DNA of 64,000 nucleotides, taken from the NCBI RefSeq assembly GCF_003258595.1, contig NZ_QHHQ01000008.1:1-64000 (forward strand), given 5' to 3'. Numbering within the stretch: the first letter of the stretch is position 1; the number at the start of each line of letters is the position of its first letter. Positions 1-7,803 of this stretch are shown piece after piece. The position numbers and the translations under genes were made by a program. Source of the DNA: Acuticoccus sediminis (GTDB lineage: Bacteria; Pseudomonadota; Alphaproteobacteria; Rhizobiales; Amorphaceae). Under the pieces are notes generated by a model, which worked only from the letters and a program-made list of their open reading frames with translations, ran no database searches and was not told the origin of the DNA.

Positions 1-26
1 ACATAGTCGTACTCATAGGCGGATGC

Positions 27-1931
27 CTATGCCTTATCGGCTATGCCACCTGTCCGGTCAAAACGGGGTGCGCTCCACTCGGAATCGATGGTGATGCCGG
101 CTTGGCGCAATGCCTGATGGATCTGTTGTTGCAGGGTCGAACGGCCTAGTTGGTCGTTCTCAAACTGCAATTGCTGTGTCACACGCTGGATCGCGTCGGC
201 TTGGCGCTTGGCTGCGGCGGCATCGGCATCGCGATTGGTGTTCGGTGCCGGGTTGGCCGAAGGAATCGAAGCGCCGTTCGGCTCAACGTGCCATGGTTCG
301 TGGCTCATCCGGAAGTTCAGGCCGTAGTTGGCCGCGTTCTGGTGCGCCCATTGGCGTGCAGCATCGTTCCCGTAGCCGAGGTCAGCGGCGAGGCCGTAGT
401 TGTGCTTTGAGCCGCCGGGTGGTGCGACCCATTTCCGTGCAGCCTGTTCACTCCCGTATTTCTCGACGGCAGCCGCAAAAAGCTCCGCTTGGCGCTCGTT
501 CGAACGGAACCCGCTGTTGAGCGAGATATCATGCCCGGCTGCCTTAGCATCGGCGATCATGCGACGTAGGGCGCCTTCGAACGAGTCCTCTAGTGCGCTG
601 AAACTCTTGTTCGAACCGCCGACACCGGCACCAAGGCCAGCTTCACCCTGAAGGTAGGGCCCATACTGGTTGGGAACCGGGATAGGCTGAATATGAATCG
701 TGCCAGCGGTTTGCTCCAGAACGCGCAACTCGGCGTTCGCGTGGGCTAACTCTCGGGTCAACTCGGCAGCACGGTCGCGAAGGCCATCAAGGGTCATCAC
801 ACCGCGCTCACCGTCCGGCAACGCCATGTATCTATTCACCTCGGCAATCTCGTTTTCGAGGTACGCAACCCGTTTCCGCTGATCCTCGATAGCGCGATTG
901 CCGATGGTGCCGGCGAGGTCGTTATCAAGGATCGTCATGCCTTCCGGCACTGACATGAGCCCGTTCGCAGCCGCCCAGTTGTTGATACGCGACCAGAAGT
1001 CCGAATTGCCGAACTCTGTTGCGAGGGTGTCGAGCTTCCGAATGGCGGCATCGATCGCGTCCACAATGCCATATGCAGCGGTGCCAGCATTGATGAACGC
1101 GGTGCGCAGCTTGGTCTGAACAGCCGTGGATAGATCGGCAATGCGTTGGTCGAGAACGACGGCCTTGTCGATCAACTCGCCACTCAGGACCGCACCAACC
1201 TCATGGGCCTCCCGGCGCAGATCGCTCATCGATTGAGTCGACTGCCTGACGACGGTCATGAGCTGTTCGCCGCCAGTGCCGCCGAAAATCTCATCGAGAA
1301 CGCGAATCTGTGCGGCTGTACTTCCTAGCTGCCGAACGCGGTCAATGATTTCGTCGAAAAACTGCGCAGGGCGCTGGAGCTTCAGCGTTACATCCTCAAC
1401 GCCATAGCCGAGCCGGGCAAATGCGTCCGCCGCTGAACCCTTGCCCGTCACTGCGAATTCGTCTGCACGAAGCTGCATTTCTTTGAAGCCGTCAACAATC
1501 GCATCCTGGGACACACGGAACTTGCGCGCTACAAACGAGAATTCCTGAAAGGTCGTCGTATCGAGGCCGGCAACCGCCGCTTCCTTGTTCATTTCGGCGA
1601 CGGCTGCCGTTGCCTCCCTGACGCGACTGACCAACTCGCCAACACCGGCAGCGGCAAAGGCGCCTGCAAGCGCACCACGTACGGCACCGATGCCTTGGGT
1701 AAGATCACCGAGTGATCGGGCGCCCCTACGGCTCAGGCTTTCAAGGGCACGTTCACCGCCCTTGGCGCCGTCGCGTAGTTCCTTCTCGATGGATTTGCCG
1801 GCCTTCTCTGCGCCCTTGTCGATAGTGGCTGCGGCCTTGGCCATTCGCTTCTCCGCGCGTGCCAGAGATTTTTCGTACTCTGCCACCTTGGCCTCTAGGA
1901 GAATAGTAAGTCTTGCGTCATCAGATGCCAT
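27..1931 (-). CDS. Tail tape measure protein with embedded M15 (VanY-type) peptidase domain
   Basis: 634 residues. The first 400 are helical and alanine-rich with a coiled-coil start, as in tape measure proteins that set tail length. Residues about 440-552 form a D-Ala-D-Ala carboxypeptidase-like domain: SGFRS near 473, SKHNYG with H510, D517, and EPWHVEP with H548, the expected zinc ligands of the M15 family. Known siphovirus tape measures carry muralytic domains that act on the wall during DNA entry. Helical sequence resumes after the domain, but the frame stops at a TAG soon after residue 615, earlier than is usual for this class. The ATG has a GAGG about 9 bases upstream. It is the last gene of the operon in view; other tail genes should lie beyond the window edge. 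Confidence 0.85.
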   Translation of the reverse strand: MASDDARLTILLEAKVAEYEKSLARAEKRMAKAAATIDKGAEKAGKSIEKELRDGAKGGERALESLSRRGARSLGDLTQGIGAVRGALAGAFAAAGVGELVSRVREATAAVAEMNKEAAVAGLDTTTFQEFSFVARKFRVSQDAIVDGFKEMQLRADEFAVTGKGSAADAFARLGYGVEDVTLKLQRPAQFFDEIIDRVRQLGSTAAQIRVLDEIFGGTGGEQLMTVVRQSTQSMSDLRREAHEVGAVLSGELIDKAVVLDQRIADLSTAVQTKLRTAFINAGTAAYGIVDAIDAAIRKLDTLATEFGNSDFWSRINNWAAANGLMSVPEGMTILDNDLAGTIGNRAIEDQRKRVAYLENEIAEVNRYMALPDGERGVMTLDGLRDRAAELTRELAHANAELRVLEQTAGTIHIQPIPVPNQYGPYLQGEAGLGAGVGGSNKSFSALEDSFEGALRRMIADAKAAGHDISLNSGFRSNERQAELFAAAVEKYGSEQAARKWVAPPGGSKHNYGLAADLGYGNDAARQWAHQNAANYGLNFRMSHEPWHVEPNGASIPSANPAPNTNRDADAAAAKRQADAIQRVTQQLQFENDQLGRSTLQQQIHQALRQAGITIDSEWSAPRFDRTGGIADKA

Positions 1932-1943
1932 TGTATTGCCTCG

Positions 1944-3518
1944 TTAAATGTAAGATAGAATAGATCCGGAAATCTCGGTATAAGCTGCAGCGCGTGCAAC
2001 AGCCATTGCCGAAGCAACGGCGCCATCAATGCGGTCTTTGGACTTCTTTTTATGGAAGCTTCGGTTCTCTGCCTTGTCGTACTCAACAGCAATATTGTTG
2101 AAGTTCCACCGCAGAACCGGATGGCCACCATGAACAAACTTGCCCGACAGGATGGCGCGCTCTAACTCGCTAATCGCCGGGGACATGGTGCGCCAACCCT
2201 GAGGGAAGGCCAGAACAGGCAATCCGTCATCGTCCAGGCGCTGCATCATGGCCGACGCTCCGTAAGGATCGAAGGCAATCTCTTCGACACGGTAGCGCTT
2301 CGTTTGCTCGCGAATGAACTCCTCCACCCGCTTGTAATCGACGGCGGGGCCGGGTGTGGCTTCAATAAGCCCTTCGTCGCGCCAACGGGGGTAAGGGACA
2401 CCGTCGCGTGATGCGCGTAGCTCGATGTTGTCCTCGGGTACGAAAAAGTGCGGCTTCACGACGTACCTGTCGTCTTCGTCGCGCCAGCACATCACGACGG
2501 CGGTAAGATCCTTGTTGCTCGATAGATCGACGCCAATGAAACATGGCGCGTCGCCCATGGCTTCGGGATCAACGGGGCCGGCGCCTTTGTCGTAAACCTC
2601 CATATCGACGAATGGCGAGGTCGAGTGCTCCAGCCACATGTTCAGGTGCAGTTGGCGGAAGGCGTCACGCTTGCCGGGGTTAGTGCTGGCTTCGCGTGCG
2701 GCGATCCGCATGCCGTCCAGATCGGGGAAGCCGTAGGGCATGCCAGGATTCACACGGTGCCAAAGTTCCTCATCGGTCCAATCCTCATCGGGATCGGCCT
2801 CAAACAGGATGGGCAAAAAGGATGGGTCTTCAACCTCGCCGCTGGCCACCTTCCGGGCGTATTGGATTGTTTCCCAAGCGTGGTTGGTGTGGCCCCGTCC
2901 TGCCGTCGTGGCGATCAGCATGAGGGTGTTTGGCGTTTTGGTAAGTGAGGTCTCCATAACGTCAAACAGGTCACGTTTCGGCCATGCATGGAGTTCGTCA
3001 ACCAGAACAAATGACGGCGTACGACCATGCTGGAGGCCGGCATCTGAGGAGATGGCCTCCATGCGCGTGCGGTCTCCAAGGTGCCCAAGATAGTTTCGGG
3101 AATCCGTGATCCCGACGTAGGGCTTCAGGCGCCTGTCCGTTTGAATGATGTTGCGGGCTTCCTCGAACGCGACGCGCGCCGTGCCACGGTCTGACGCTGC
3201 GAACTGCACCAAGCCACCAATGTTGCGCTCCGGGCCGATGGTGTGCAGCAGTGCCAGGGCAGCGCAGAACGCCGTTTTGCGATTGCCGCGAGGGACCAGT
3301 AAGACAACCTTGCGAACGATCCGATTGCCGTTGGGAAGGCGCGGCCCATAGATCTGGCGAACGATACGTTCCTGCCACGGGGCCAACTCGAACCGGCGCT
3401 TTGGCGACTGGCTCATTGGGTGTTTGAACGCACCGATTGCCTGTACGGCGCGTTCGCCGTAGCCAAACGGATCATCAATGGGTGAGTCGTCAAAGACCCA
3501 ATGCGGATAGGTCTTCAT
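1944..3518 (-). CDS. terL: Terminase large subunit (ATPase-nuclease)
   Basis: 524 residues from the ATG at 3518; an open extension further upstream lies inside the small terminase gene and does not resemble terminase. The N-terminal ATPase has a Walker A-like PRGNRKT (76-82) and a Walker B VLVDE (171-175). The C-terminal RNase H-like nuclease shows acidic positions in GVDLSSNKD (about 329), FDPYG (about 416) and KDRIDGA (about 494). It drives genome packaging and cuts the concatemer. The start overlaps the small subunit by 29 bases, so the two are probably co-translated. Its position between connectors and tape measure, far from the portal, is unusual. Confidence 0.95.
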   Translation of the reverse strand: MKTYPHWVFDDSPIDDPFGYGERAVQAIGAFKHPMSQSPKRRFELAPWQERIVRQIYGPRLPNGNRIVRKVVLLVPRGNRKTAFCAALALLHTIGPERNIGGLVQFAASDRGTARVAFEEARNIIQTDRRLKPYVGITDSRNYLGHLGDRTRMEAISSDAGLQHGRTPSFVLVDELHAWPKRDLFDVMETSLTKTPNTLMLIATTAGRGHTNHAWETIQYARKVASGEVEDPSFLPILFEADPDEDWTDEELWHRVNPGMPYGFPDLDGMRIAAREASTNPGKRDAFRQLHLNMWLEHSTSPFVDMEVYDKGAGPVDPEAMGDAPCFIGVDLSSNKDLTAVVMCWRDEDDRYVVKPHFFVPEDNIELRASRDGVPYPRWRDEGLIEATPGPAVDYKRVEEFIREQTKRYRVEEIAFDPYGASAMMQRLDDDGLPVLAFPQGWRTMSPAISELERAILSGKFVHGGHPVLRWNFNNIAVEYDKAENRSFHKKKSKDRIDGAVASAMAVARAAAYTEISGSILSYI

Positions 3519-3858
3519 CGTTATCACTCGGCTCTGTACCAACCTTACTGCGCGAGGTTGGCGACAAACCAAGTTCTGCGGCTAATTGGCGTTGGATTTG
3601 CTGGGCCTGATTCAAAGTCCCATTGATGGTTTTGTCTCCGCGTCCGGACGTGATGATTTCGATATTCGCCGTAGCTACGCAGTAGCTCGCGAGCGTATCT
3701 AGATCACTCTCGGCAAGAACGCGCCGTTCAATGAGGCGCTTTGCAACGCGCCGCCACACCGATTTCGCTTCAGCCGGGAACCACGCCGGGACTGACGGCG
3801 TGCGCTTCAGAAGGCCGGATTCCGTTGATTTTGGGTTGGGCTTGCGGCCACGGCTCAT
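3490..3858 (-). CDS. terS: Terminase small subunit, P27 family
   Basis: 122 residues. The opening MSRGRKPNPK, a central helical region with LAESDLDTLASYCVA, and a short acidic tail match the P27-type small terminase that recognises viral DNA for the large subunit. The start codon overlaps the stop of the preceding small frame as TAATG (3856-3860), a typical coupling arrangement. The large subunit follows with a 29-base overlap. Confidence 0.85.
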   Translation of the reverse strand: MSRGRKPNPKSTESGLLKRTPSVPAWFPAEAKSVWRRVAKRLIERRVLAESDLDTLASYCVATANIEIITSGRGDKTINGTLNQAQQIQRQLAAELGLSPTSRSKVGTEPSDNDEDLSALGL

Positions 3859-4160
3859 TACAATATATTCCTGAAATCGTCATTGTGTGTGGTAGAGGTG
3901 CGGCAGTGCTTAGACTGATTGCCGAGCTTGCTGCCAATCGGCAGTGGGAAAATCTGCGCGAAATTTCGGAATCGCTCCAACAGTTGGGGCCACCCGACTC
4001 CGTTGAGGAAGTAAAGCTCCGGGAAGCGCTGGATAAGCTTGAGCAACGCTTCACTCCAGGCAGAATGCTTAGCATCGAAGACTCGCACGAACTTGAGCAA
4101 ATACTCACGATCGTTCGGGATCATTGCGTTGAAAAAAGGCACTAGACTCTCCCCCGACAA
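3858..4160 (-). CDS. Small phage protein of unknown function (uncertain)
   Basis: 100 residues from a TTG codon at 4160; an internal ATG (NAMIPND) is another possible start. It ends exactly in a TAATG junction with the terminase small subunit and overlaps the head-tail joining gene by 19 bases, as expected for a gene in this operon. No family recognised. The opposite strand of the same stretch also has a plausible frame, 3906-4145 with a GTG start, rich in Leu, Glu and Arg and protein-like. Only one is likely real; the leftward one fits the operon better. Confidence 0.45.
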   Translation of the reverse strand: MSGESLVPFFNAMIPNDREYLLKFVRVFDAKHSAWSEALLKLIQRFPELYFLNGVGWPQLLERFRNFAQIFPLPIGSKLGNQSKHCRTSTTHNDDFRNIL

Positions 4161-4459
4161 CGAAGCTCAAGGGCGCGACGACGGCCAAGCTCGACGACTT
4201 CAATAATTTCGAAATTGTCACCGTTGCAGGATAGGCGGTCGGCTACGGACACATCCGGGCGCCAACGAATGCGAAACGCCGCAACGGTCTCTGAACCTTC
4301 GCCGGAAGCCCTCAGGAAGTCGCTGGTACGCGTCTCGAGCCGTTGGGCATGCACGGTGGCAAACGTGGCCCAACTCTCTGAAATTGCGCCGTATTCGTCC
4401 TGTGCCTGAGTTAGCGCTTTGATCTCAATGATTTTGTCTAGCTGTCCGGAGGTGATCAT
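4142..4459 (-). CDS. Phage head-tail joining (head closure) protein
   Basis: 105 residues. Pattern of the SPP1 gp16-like head closure family: N-terminal GQLDKIIEI, a central EYGAISESWATFATVHA, and the closing VVELGRRRALELRC. This protein closes the connector under the portal so the tail can dock. The ATG at 4459 forms an ATGA overlap with the stop of the upstream gene; an alternative start 15 bases earlier gives the extension MEGDR and is less likely. Confidence 0.78.
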   Translation of the reverse strand: MITSGQLDKIIEIKALTQAQDEYGAISESWATFATVHAQRLETRTSDFLRASGEGSETVAAFRIRWRPDVSVADRLSCNGDNFEIIEVVELGRRRALELRCRGRV

Positions 4460-5382
4460 GCGGTCTCCCTCCAAACGTCGTCATCGTCCCAACGAACGAA
4501 ATCGTCCCAAACGATGATGCCGGCTTCCTTCAGCACGTTGCTGATGCGGTAGCTGACAGGCGCCCGGTCTAGCCGTCCGTCATAGATCCCAATAAAGTTA
4601 ATGTTCGCGCCGTACGTCCGTTCGCTGGCGAACACGCTGAAGGTGCCGCCTGGGAGTGTGGTCTTGTACGCCTCTAGGCCATCATTGCTGCAAACAGCGA
4701 CCCACACGTTTCGCCATTCGGTCGGCGTGGCAACCTCAACGTTCGTGGTTTCGAGGTCGAACAGGACGCTGCCGCCATCGGCGGAATGGTAGGTTGGCCG
4801 GGCGTTGTCGTCGGGCGTGACGGACAGCACGGCGGAATTCACATCGTCGATGAAGCGCCCAACAGCATCGCCTTCGCCGGGAATGTCACCGGAGCCATCG
4901 ATTGCGGTGTTCATCGTCTGCGGATCGAACAGGCGCCACTCGGCAAAAATGGTGCTGTCGGCGATCAGCAGGTGGTCGTCCGTATGGTACTCAATCAGGG
5001 CATCGAAGCTGATGAGGCCGTGGCAAAGGTCGGCGTCGGCAGCGTCGCGCATGGTTCGCTGTTGGCTGTAGCGGGTGTCCGCGCATCGCATCCAAGAGAA
5101 CTGCGGCGCCCAATTGCGCAGGGCCGTTTTGATGACAGCCAGGATGGCATTGTTTTCGGATGACCCAGGCTCACGGGTGAACACGTGCAGATCGAAGCTA
5201 AGCCGCGCGTGATTCCGATGCGTCGTGAGGTCAACGGCACCCTCGGCAAACGGACCCATCCGAACGCGGGGAAGGTCCGGGCATTTGACGCTATCGACAA
5301 TCGCAATCCCAGCAAGTTCAGGTACGTTCGAAAGGTGCTGGAATAGGGCCTTCTGGATTGTGTTTGATCCGCTCTCCATCAC
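4456..5382 (-). CDS. Tail terminator (DUF3168-like) fused to a LamG/concanavalin-like domain
   Basis: 308 residues. Residues 1-137 look like the DUF3168 tail terminator family that caps siphovirus tails (IQKALFQHL at the start, LSFDLHVFTREPGSSENN about 60-77). Family members are usually only about 130-150 residues. The extra half, about 146-300, reads like the repeated pattern of LamG/lectin-like phage domains: LFDPQTMNT, GDAVGRFIDDVNSA, ARPTYHS, SVLFDLET, then alternating strands to the end. Such domains bind carbohydrate or act as decoration modules; here that is inference from pattern only. It starts in an ATGA overlap with the gp10-like gene and ends in an ATGA overlap with the head closure gene. 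Confidence 0.72.
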   Translation of the reverse strand: MMESGSNTIQKALFQHLSNVPELAGIAIVDSVKCPDLPRVRMGPFAEGAVDLTTHRNHARLSFDLHVFTREPGSSENNAILAVIKTALRNWAPQFSWMRCADTRYSQQRTMRDAADADLCHGLISFDALIEYHTDDHLLIADSTIFAEWRLFDPQTMNTAIDGSGDIPGEGDAVGRFIDDVNSAVLSVTPDDNARPTYHSADGGSVLFDLETTNVEVATPTEWRNVWVAVCSNDGLEAYKTTLPGGTFSVFASERTYGANINFIGIYDGRLDRAPVSYRISNVLKEAGIIVWDDFVRWDDDDVWRETA

Positions 5383-5795
5383 TGCGCCTCACGCTTTACG
5401 GCGGTGGCGATGGCGCGCTTGATCCGGTTCAGGGCCTTCTTTTTCCCGAGGCGATATCCCGGTGCAAAGAACGGTTGGGCGTCGGTGTCCGACGTGCCGA
5501 ACTCGACGTGATAGGCGTAATCAACGTCGTCGCTGTAGGCGGTGATGATGGCTTGGTTCGGTTCGGCGACGGTGGCCTCGCCTTTCCGAATGGCCCCATA
5601 CGGTGTGGCTTCACCGGGCTTGGTGACATGGATGGAGTCGCGAAGATCGCCTTCATCCTCTGGCGCAAGGGATCGCTGAATGTTCGCGATGTCCTCTGCA
5701 CCTTTGATCAGTGCGGGCTGAACGGCCTCTAGGGCGCTCTTCGAAAGAGTTTTGAGTTTGCGTTGCGCCTTATCGAGGCCCTTAACCCTACCCAT
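5379..5795 (-). CDS. HK97 gp10-like neck/tail protein
   Basis: 138 residues from the ATG at 5795. The pattern LIKGAEDIANIQRSLAPEDEG, then YAYHVEFGTSDTDAQPFFAPGYR, is the hallmark of the HK97 gp10 family, which sits at the head-tail junction. The start shares a TGATG overlap with the gp6-like gene (5793-5797), which rules out the slightly longer start 12 bases upstream. Confidence 0.88.
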   Translation of the reverse strand: MGRVKGLDKAQRKLKTLSKSALEAVQPALIKGAEDIANIQRSLAPEDEGDLRDSIHVTKPGEATPYGAIRKGEATVAEPNQAIITAYSDDVDYAYHVEFGTSDTDAQPFFAPGYRLGKKKALNRIKRAIATAVKREAQ

Positions 5796-6070
5796 CAGAA
5801 GCTCCATTTGCGGTATGGAGCCAGGAAAGGGGCCATGGCGTCGCGGGGATCGAGGCCCGTTTCGCCAGCATGGTCGAACATGTGCGCGACACCAACAAGG
5901 ATCGCGTAGCGCAGATCAGCCGGGACAGGGTCGAGGTCGGTTAGCGTCGGATCGCCAGTGAACCCGAGGGCAATTGCTGTCGCAGCGGCAATGATGCCGT
6001 TGAGGTCCGTGTCATCTTCGTTGTGGTCGATCCGGAGGTGAGCCTTCACCTCTTCGAGGGTTACAAGCAT
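5795..6070 (-). CDS. Head-tail connector, gp6-like
   Basis: 91 residues. LEEVKAHLRIDHNEDDTDLNGIIAAATA is split here as LEEVKAHLRID then DLNGIIAAA, followed by a C-terminal helix LRYAILVGVAHMFDH. This is the gp6/YqbG-type connector that attaches under the portal ring. It is the first gene of a connector set (gp6, gp10, terminator, head closure) that lies downstream of tail genes here, the reverse of the common order. The 110 bases upstream (6071-6180) show no gene. Confidence 0.87.
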   Translation of the reverse strand: MLVTLEEVKAHLRIDHNEDDTDLNGIIAAATAIALGFTGDPTLTDLDPVPADLRYAILVGVAHMFDHAGETGLDPRDAMAPFLAPYRKWSF

Positions 6071-6180
6071 TGCTAAATTCCTTCGTAGTAATCATAGGGG
6101 CAAAAGCCTATTTCTGGTGAAATTTGAAGAAAGGGGGTGGTGCGGTATAGGGTTACCGTCCAAAAGTTCAGAGCCTCCCC

Positions 6181-6537
6181 CTATGCCATTGTTTCTATTG
6201 CCGCTTCTCGCTCCTTACGTCTGTCGGCCACATATGGCTCAAGGAACGCAAGGGACGCTTCCTCTTCAATATTCGCAAGGGCACAAACAAGACGATAATC
6301 CTTGCTTCTATCGATGAACCAATCCTTGGCTTCGATTACATCGCGTGAAGGAAACTTGCTCACTCGTCTCTTTGGGTTAGCTGCTCGCTTGGTGTCCTTG
6401 ATGGCTTGGACAATGACGGCACGCCACAGCGCCACACATTGGGCAGTGTGGGTGGTTGGTGCGCGGTAGTCGTCTACGTTCTCGGCCATCCAACGGGCGT
6501 GCTCCTCTGCTGTGTATGTGTGTCGGGTGGATTGCAT
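6181..6537 (-). CDS. Conserved small phage protein, function unknown
   Basis: 118 residues. The core (ALWRAVIVQAIKDTKRA, then DWFIDRSKDYRLVCALANI) resembles a family of short hypothetical phage proteins in which a WRAV helix is followed by a W-x-S-x-D-F/Y-x-x-VC-x-xA segment. No activity is known to me. Highly charged with no membrane segment or signal. It lies 9 bases after the next upstream gene and is part of the late operon. Confidence 0.7.
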   Translation of the reverse strand: MQSTRHTYTAEEHARWMAENVDDYRAPTTHTAQCVALWRAVIVQAIKDTKRAANPKRRVSKFPSRDVIEAKDWFIDRSKDYRLVCALANIEEEASLAFLEPYVADRRKEREAAIETMA

Positions 6538-6546
6538 CGTTGAATA

Positions 6547-6789
6547 TTATGGCCACTCTAGCAGTACGACGTCTACGCAATAGTAATTGTCAATGGCTTT
6601 GATGGTGCATTCCTTGAGGTGCCAAAGACGAGTCGTCGTCTCACCGGGCAAGGTGTAATCGATGCGATGGCCGATGTTTAGAGCGCGGAAAGGCGTAACA
6701 TCGTCGATATCTTGAGTATAATATTGCAGCGCCACAGTATGCTCGTCGTCGATAAAGTGTTCGCTAATATAGATTGGGTCCATGTTCAT
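6547..6789 (-). CDS. Small phage protein, function unknown
   Basis: 80 residues, or 78 from the second ATG. Acidic N-terminal half, aromatic-rich (HFIDDEHTVALQYYTQDIDD), ending in an alternating strand pattern YYCVDVVLLEWP that suggests a small beta domain. No family recognised. Its position between minor tail and connector genes and its tight spacing support it as a real operon member. Confidence 0.6.
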   Translation of the reverse strand: MNMDPIYISEHFIDDEHTVALQYYTQDIDDVTPFRALNIGHRIDYTLPGETTTRLWHLKECTIKAIDNYYCVDVVLLEWP

Positions 6790-6801
6790 TTACGTACATC
6801 C

Positions 6802-7125
6802 TCATTCGGTAATCTGTATAAAATTGGCTTCTACATCAAACAGCGGCATTGGGTACGTCGAGACCTTATAGGTGTTGCAGATCCAATGGTGCTCGTGCTC
6901 ATCGCCGGGAACGTGATAGGCGAACGGCTTGCGGTTATGCTGCTTGAAGAACCGAAGTAGCTCTCTGCCTTTGTCCTTTGGGATCATGGCCCATTTCAGG
7001 GTCAGGCTGCGGTTGAGCTTCAGTTCCGCCGGGTTGCCTTCATTAGTGCTCGTCACCGTTGGCTCATGGGATGGCGTGAAGATTGGCCGGGGTGGGTTCT
7101 GGCTGGTTAAGTAATTATTGTGCAT
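6802..7125 (-). CDS. Minor tail protein, second lambda gpM-like paralogue
   Basis: 107 residues from the ATG at 7125, which lies 11 bases inside the end of the preceding gene. The order LTLKWAMIPKDKGRELLRFFKQH, shown here only by its parts LTLKWAMI and KGRELLRFFK, then FAYHVPGDEHEHHW and FDVEANFIQI matches the minor tail M pattern (strand, helix with FF, proline-rich turn, closing strand). It looks like a diverged copy of its neighbour. A longer upstream frame exists but is translated from inside the other gene and lacks similarity. Confidence 0.7.
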   Translation of the reverse strand: MHNNYLTSQNPPRPIFTPSHEPTVTSTNEGNPAELKLNRSLTLKWAMIPKDKGRELLRFFKQHNRKPFAYHVPGDEHEHHWICNTYKVSTYPMPLFDVEANFIQITE

Positions 7126-7471
7126 TACTGAAGTCCTGTGTGAACTCGGCTGTAATGGTGCGTCGGTTGTTCTCTTGGAATGTCCTGTTCCACTTCCGGC
7201 ATGTCCACTTCTTAGCCGTGGAATCATCGGGTGCCGTATAGTAAAATGGCGTATGGCCACCTTGGGCACGAAAGAAATCTTCGATATAGTCGGCTTCGGT
7301 CACGTCGAGGAATTGCCACGTCAGGCGAAGAGTCTCCCGGATGTGGTTGGTGCCGTCTGCCGTGATTTGCGTATAGCCGTCGCCGAATTCCGCAATGAGA
7401 AGCTTTGGCGTCGTGTCCCTGATAGAATTTTCAGAGGGTGTGCGCGTGGGCGTAAACGTCGTTAGGGCCAT
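7115..7471 (-). CDS. Minor tail protein M (lambda gpM-like)
   Basis: 118 residues. AEFGDGYTQITADGTNH near residue 27, LTWQFLDVTEADYIEDFF, GHTPFYYTAPDD and the terminal RRTITAEFTQDF are characteristic of the Phage_min_tail family, tail-tip proteins assembled after the tape measure. The start codon shares a TAATG with the HNH gene stop (7469-7473), so it is translationally coupled to it. Confidence 0.88.
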   Translation of the reverse strand: MALTTFTPTRTPSENSIRDTTPKLLIAEFGDGYTQITADGTNHIRETLRLTWQFLDVTEADYIEDFFRAQGGHTPFYYTAPDDSTAKKWTCRKWNRTFQENNRRTITAEFTQDFSNAQ

Positions 7472-7800
7472 TACTTCTTTCTCTCAAATGATTGCTTCCA
7501 ACTGTTATGGCACTTGGTGCAAAGGGCCTGCCAGTTGGACCGGAGCCAAAACAGGCGACGATTGCCACGATGCGGCTTAATGTGATCGACGACGCTTGCC
7601 GGATGGCCGCAGCGGACGCATTGGGGGTGCTCGGCGAGAAAGAGCCTACGGGCGCGTTGCCATTGGGCATCGTAGCCACGCTCTTTGGCGTTCTGGCGCT
7701 GCTTATCCCTTTTGGCTTTGGCGGCCTTGATGTGTTCGCATTCCTCGCCGGGCCGTAGCAGGCATCCGCACGAACGAAGGGAACGCGGTTTTTGTGGCAT
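7471..7800 (-). CDS. HNH endonuclease
   Basis: 109 residues. A zinc-ribbon HNH core is visible: CVRCG (about 61), VVDHIKPHRG (about 70), NWQALCTKCHNSWK (about 88). An additional N-terminal CGCLLRPGEECEH may bind another metal. Phage HNH proteins of this size commonly nick DNA with terminase during packaging. This one sits among tail genes, so it could instead be a homing-type insertion; the smooth TAATG coupling downstream argues that it is integrated in the operon. Confidence 0.9.
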   Translation of the reverse strand: MPQKPRSLRSCGCLLRPGEECEHIKAAKAKRDKQRQNAKERGYDAQWQRARRLFLAEHPQCVRCGHPASVVDHIKPHRGNRRLFWLRSNWQALCTKCHNSWKQSFERKK

Positions 7801-7803
7801 GGT

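Noticed and set aside
4198-4212. Another copy of the dispersed palindrome (CTTCAATAATTTCGA)
   Set aside because: Only the left arm matches; three mismatches in the right arm break the symmetry.
6117-6317. A 66-codon rightward gene in the late region
   Set aside because: No similarity, overlaps the leftward 118-residue gene, and the direction is against the operon.
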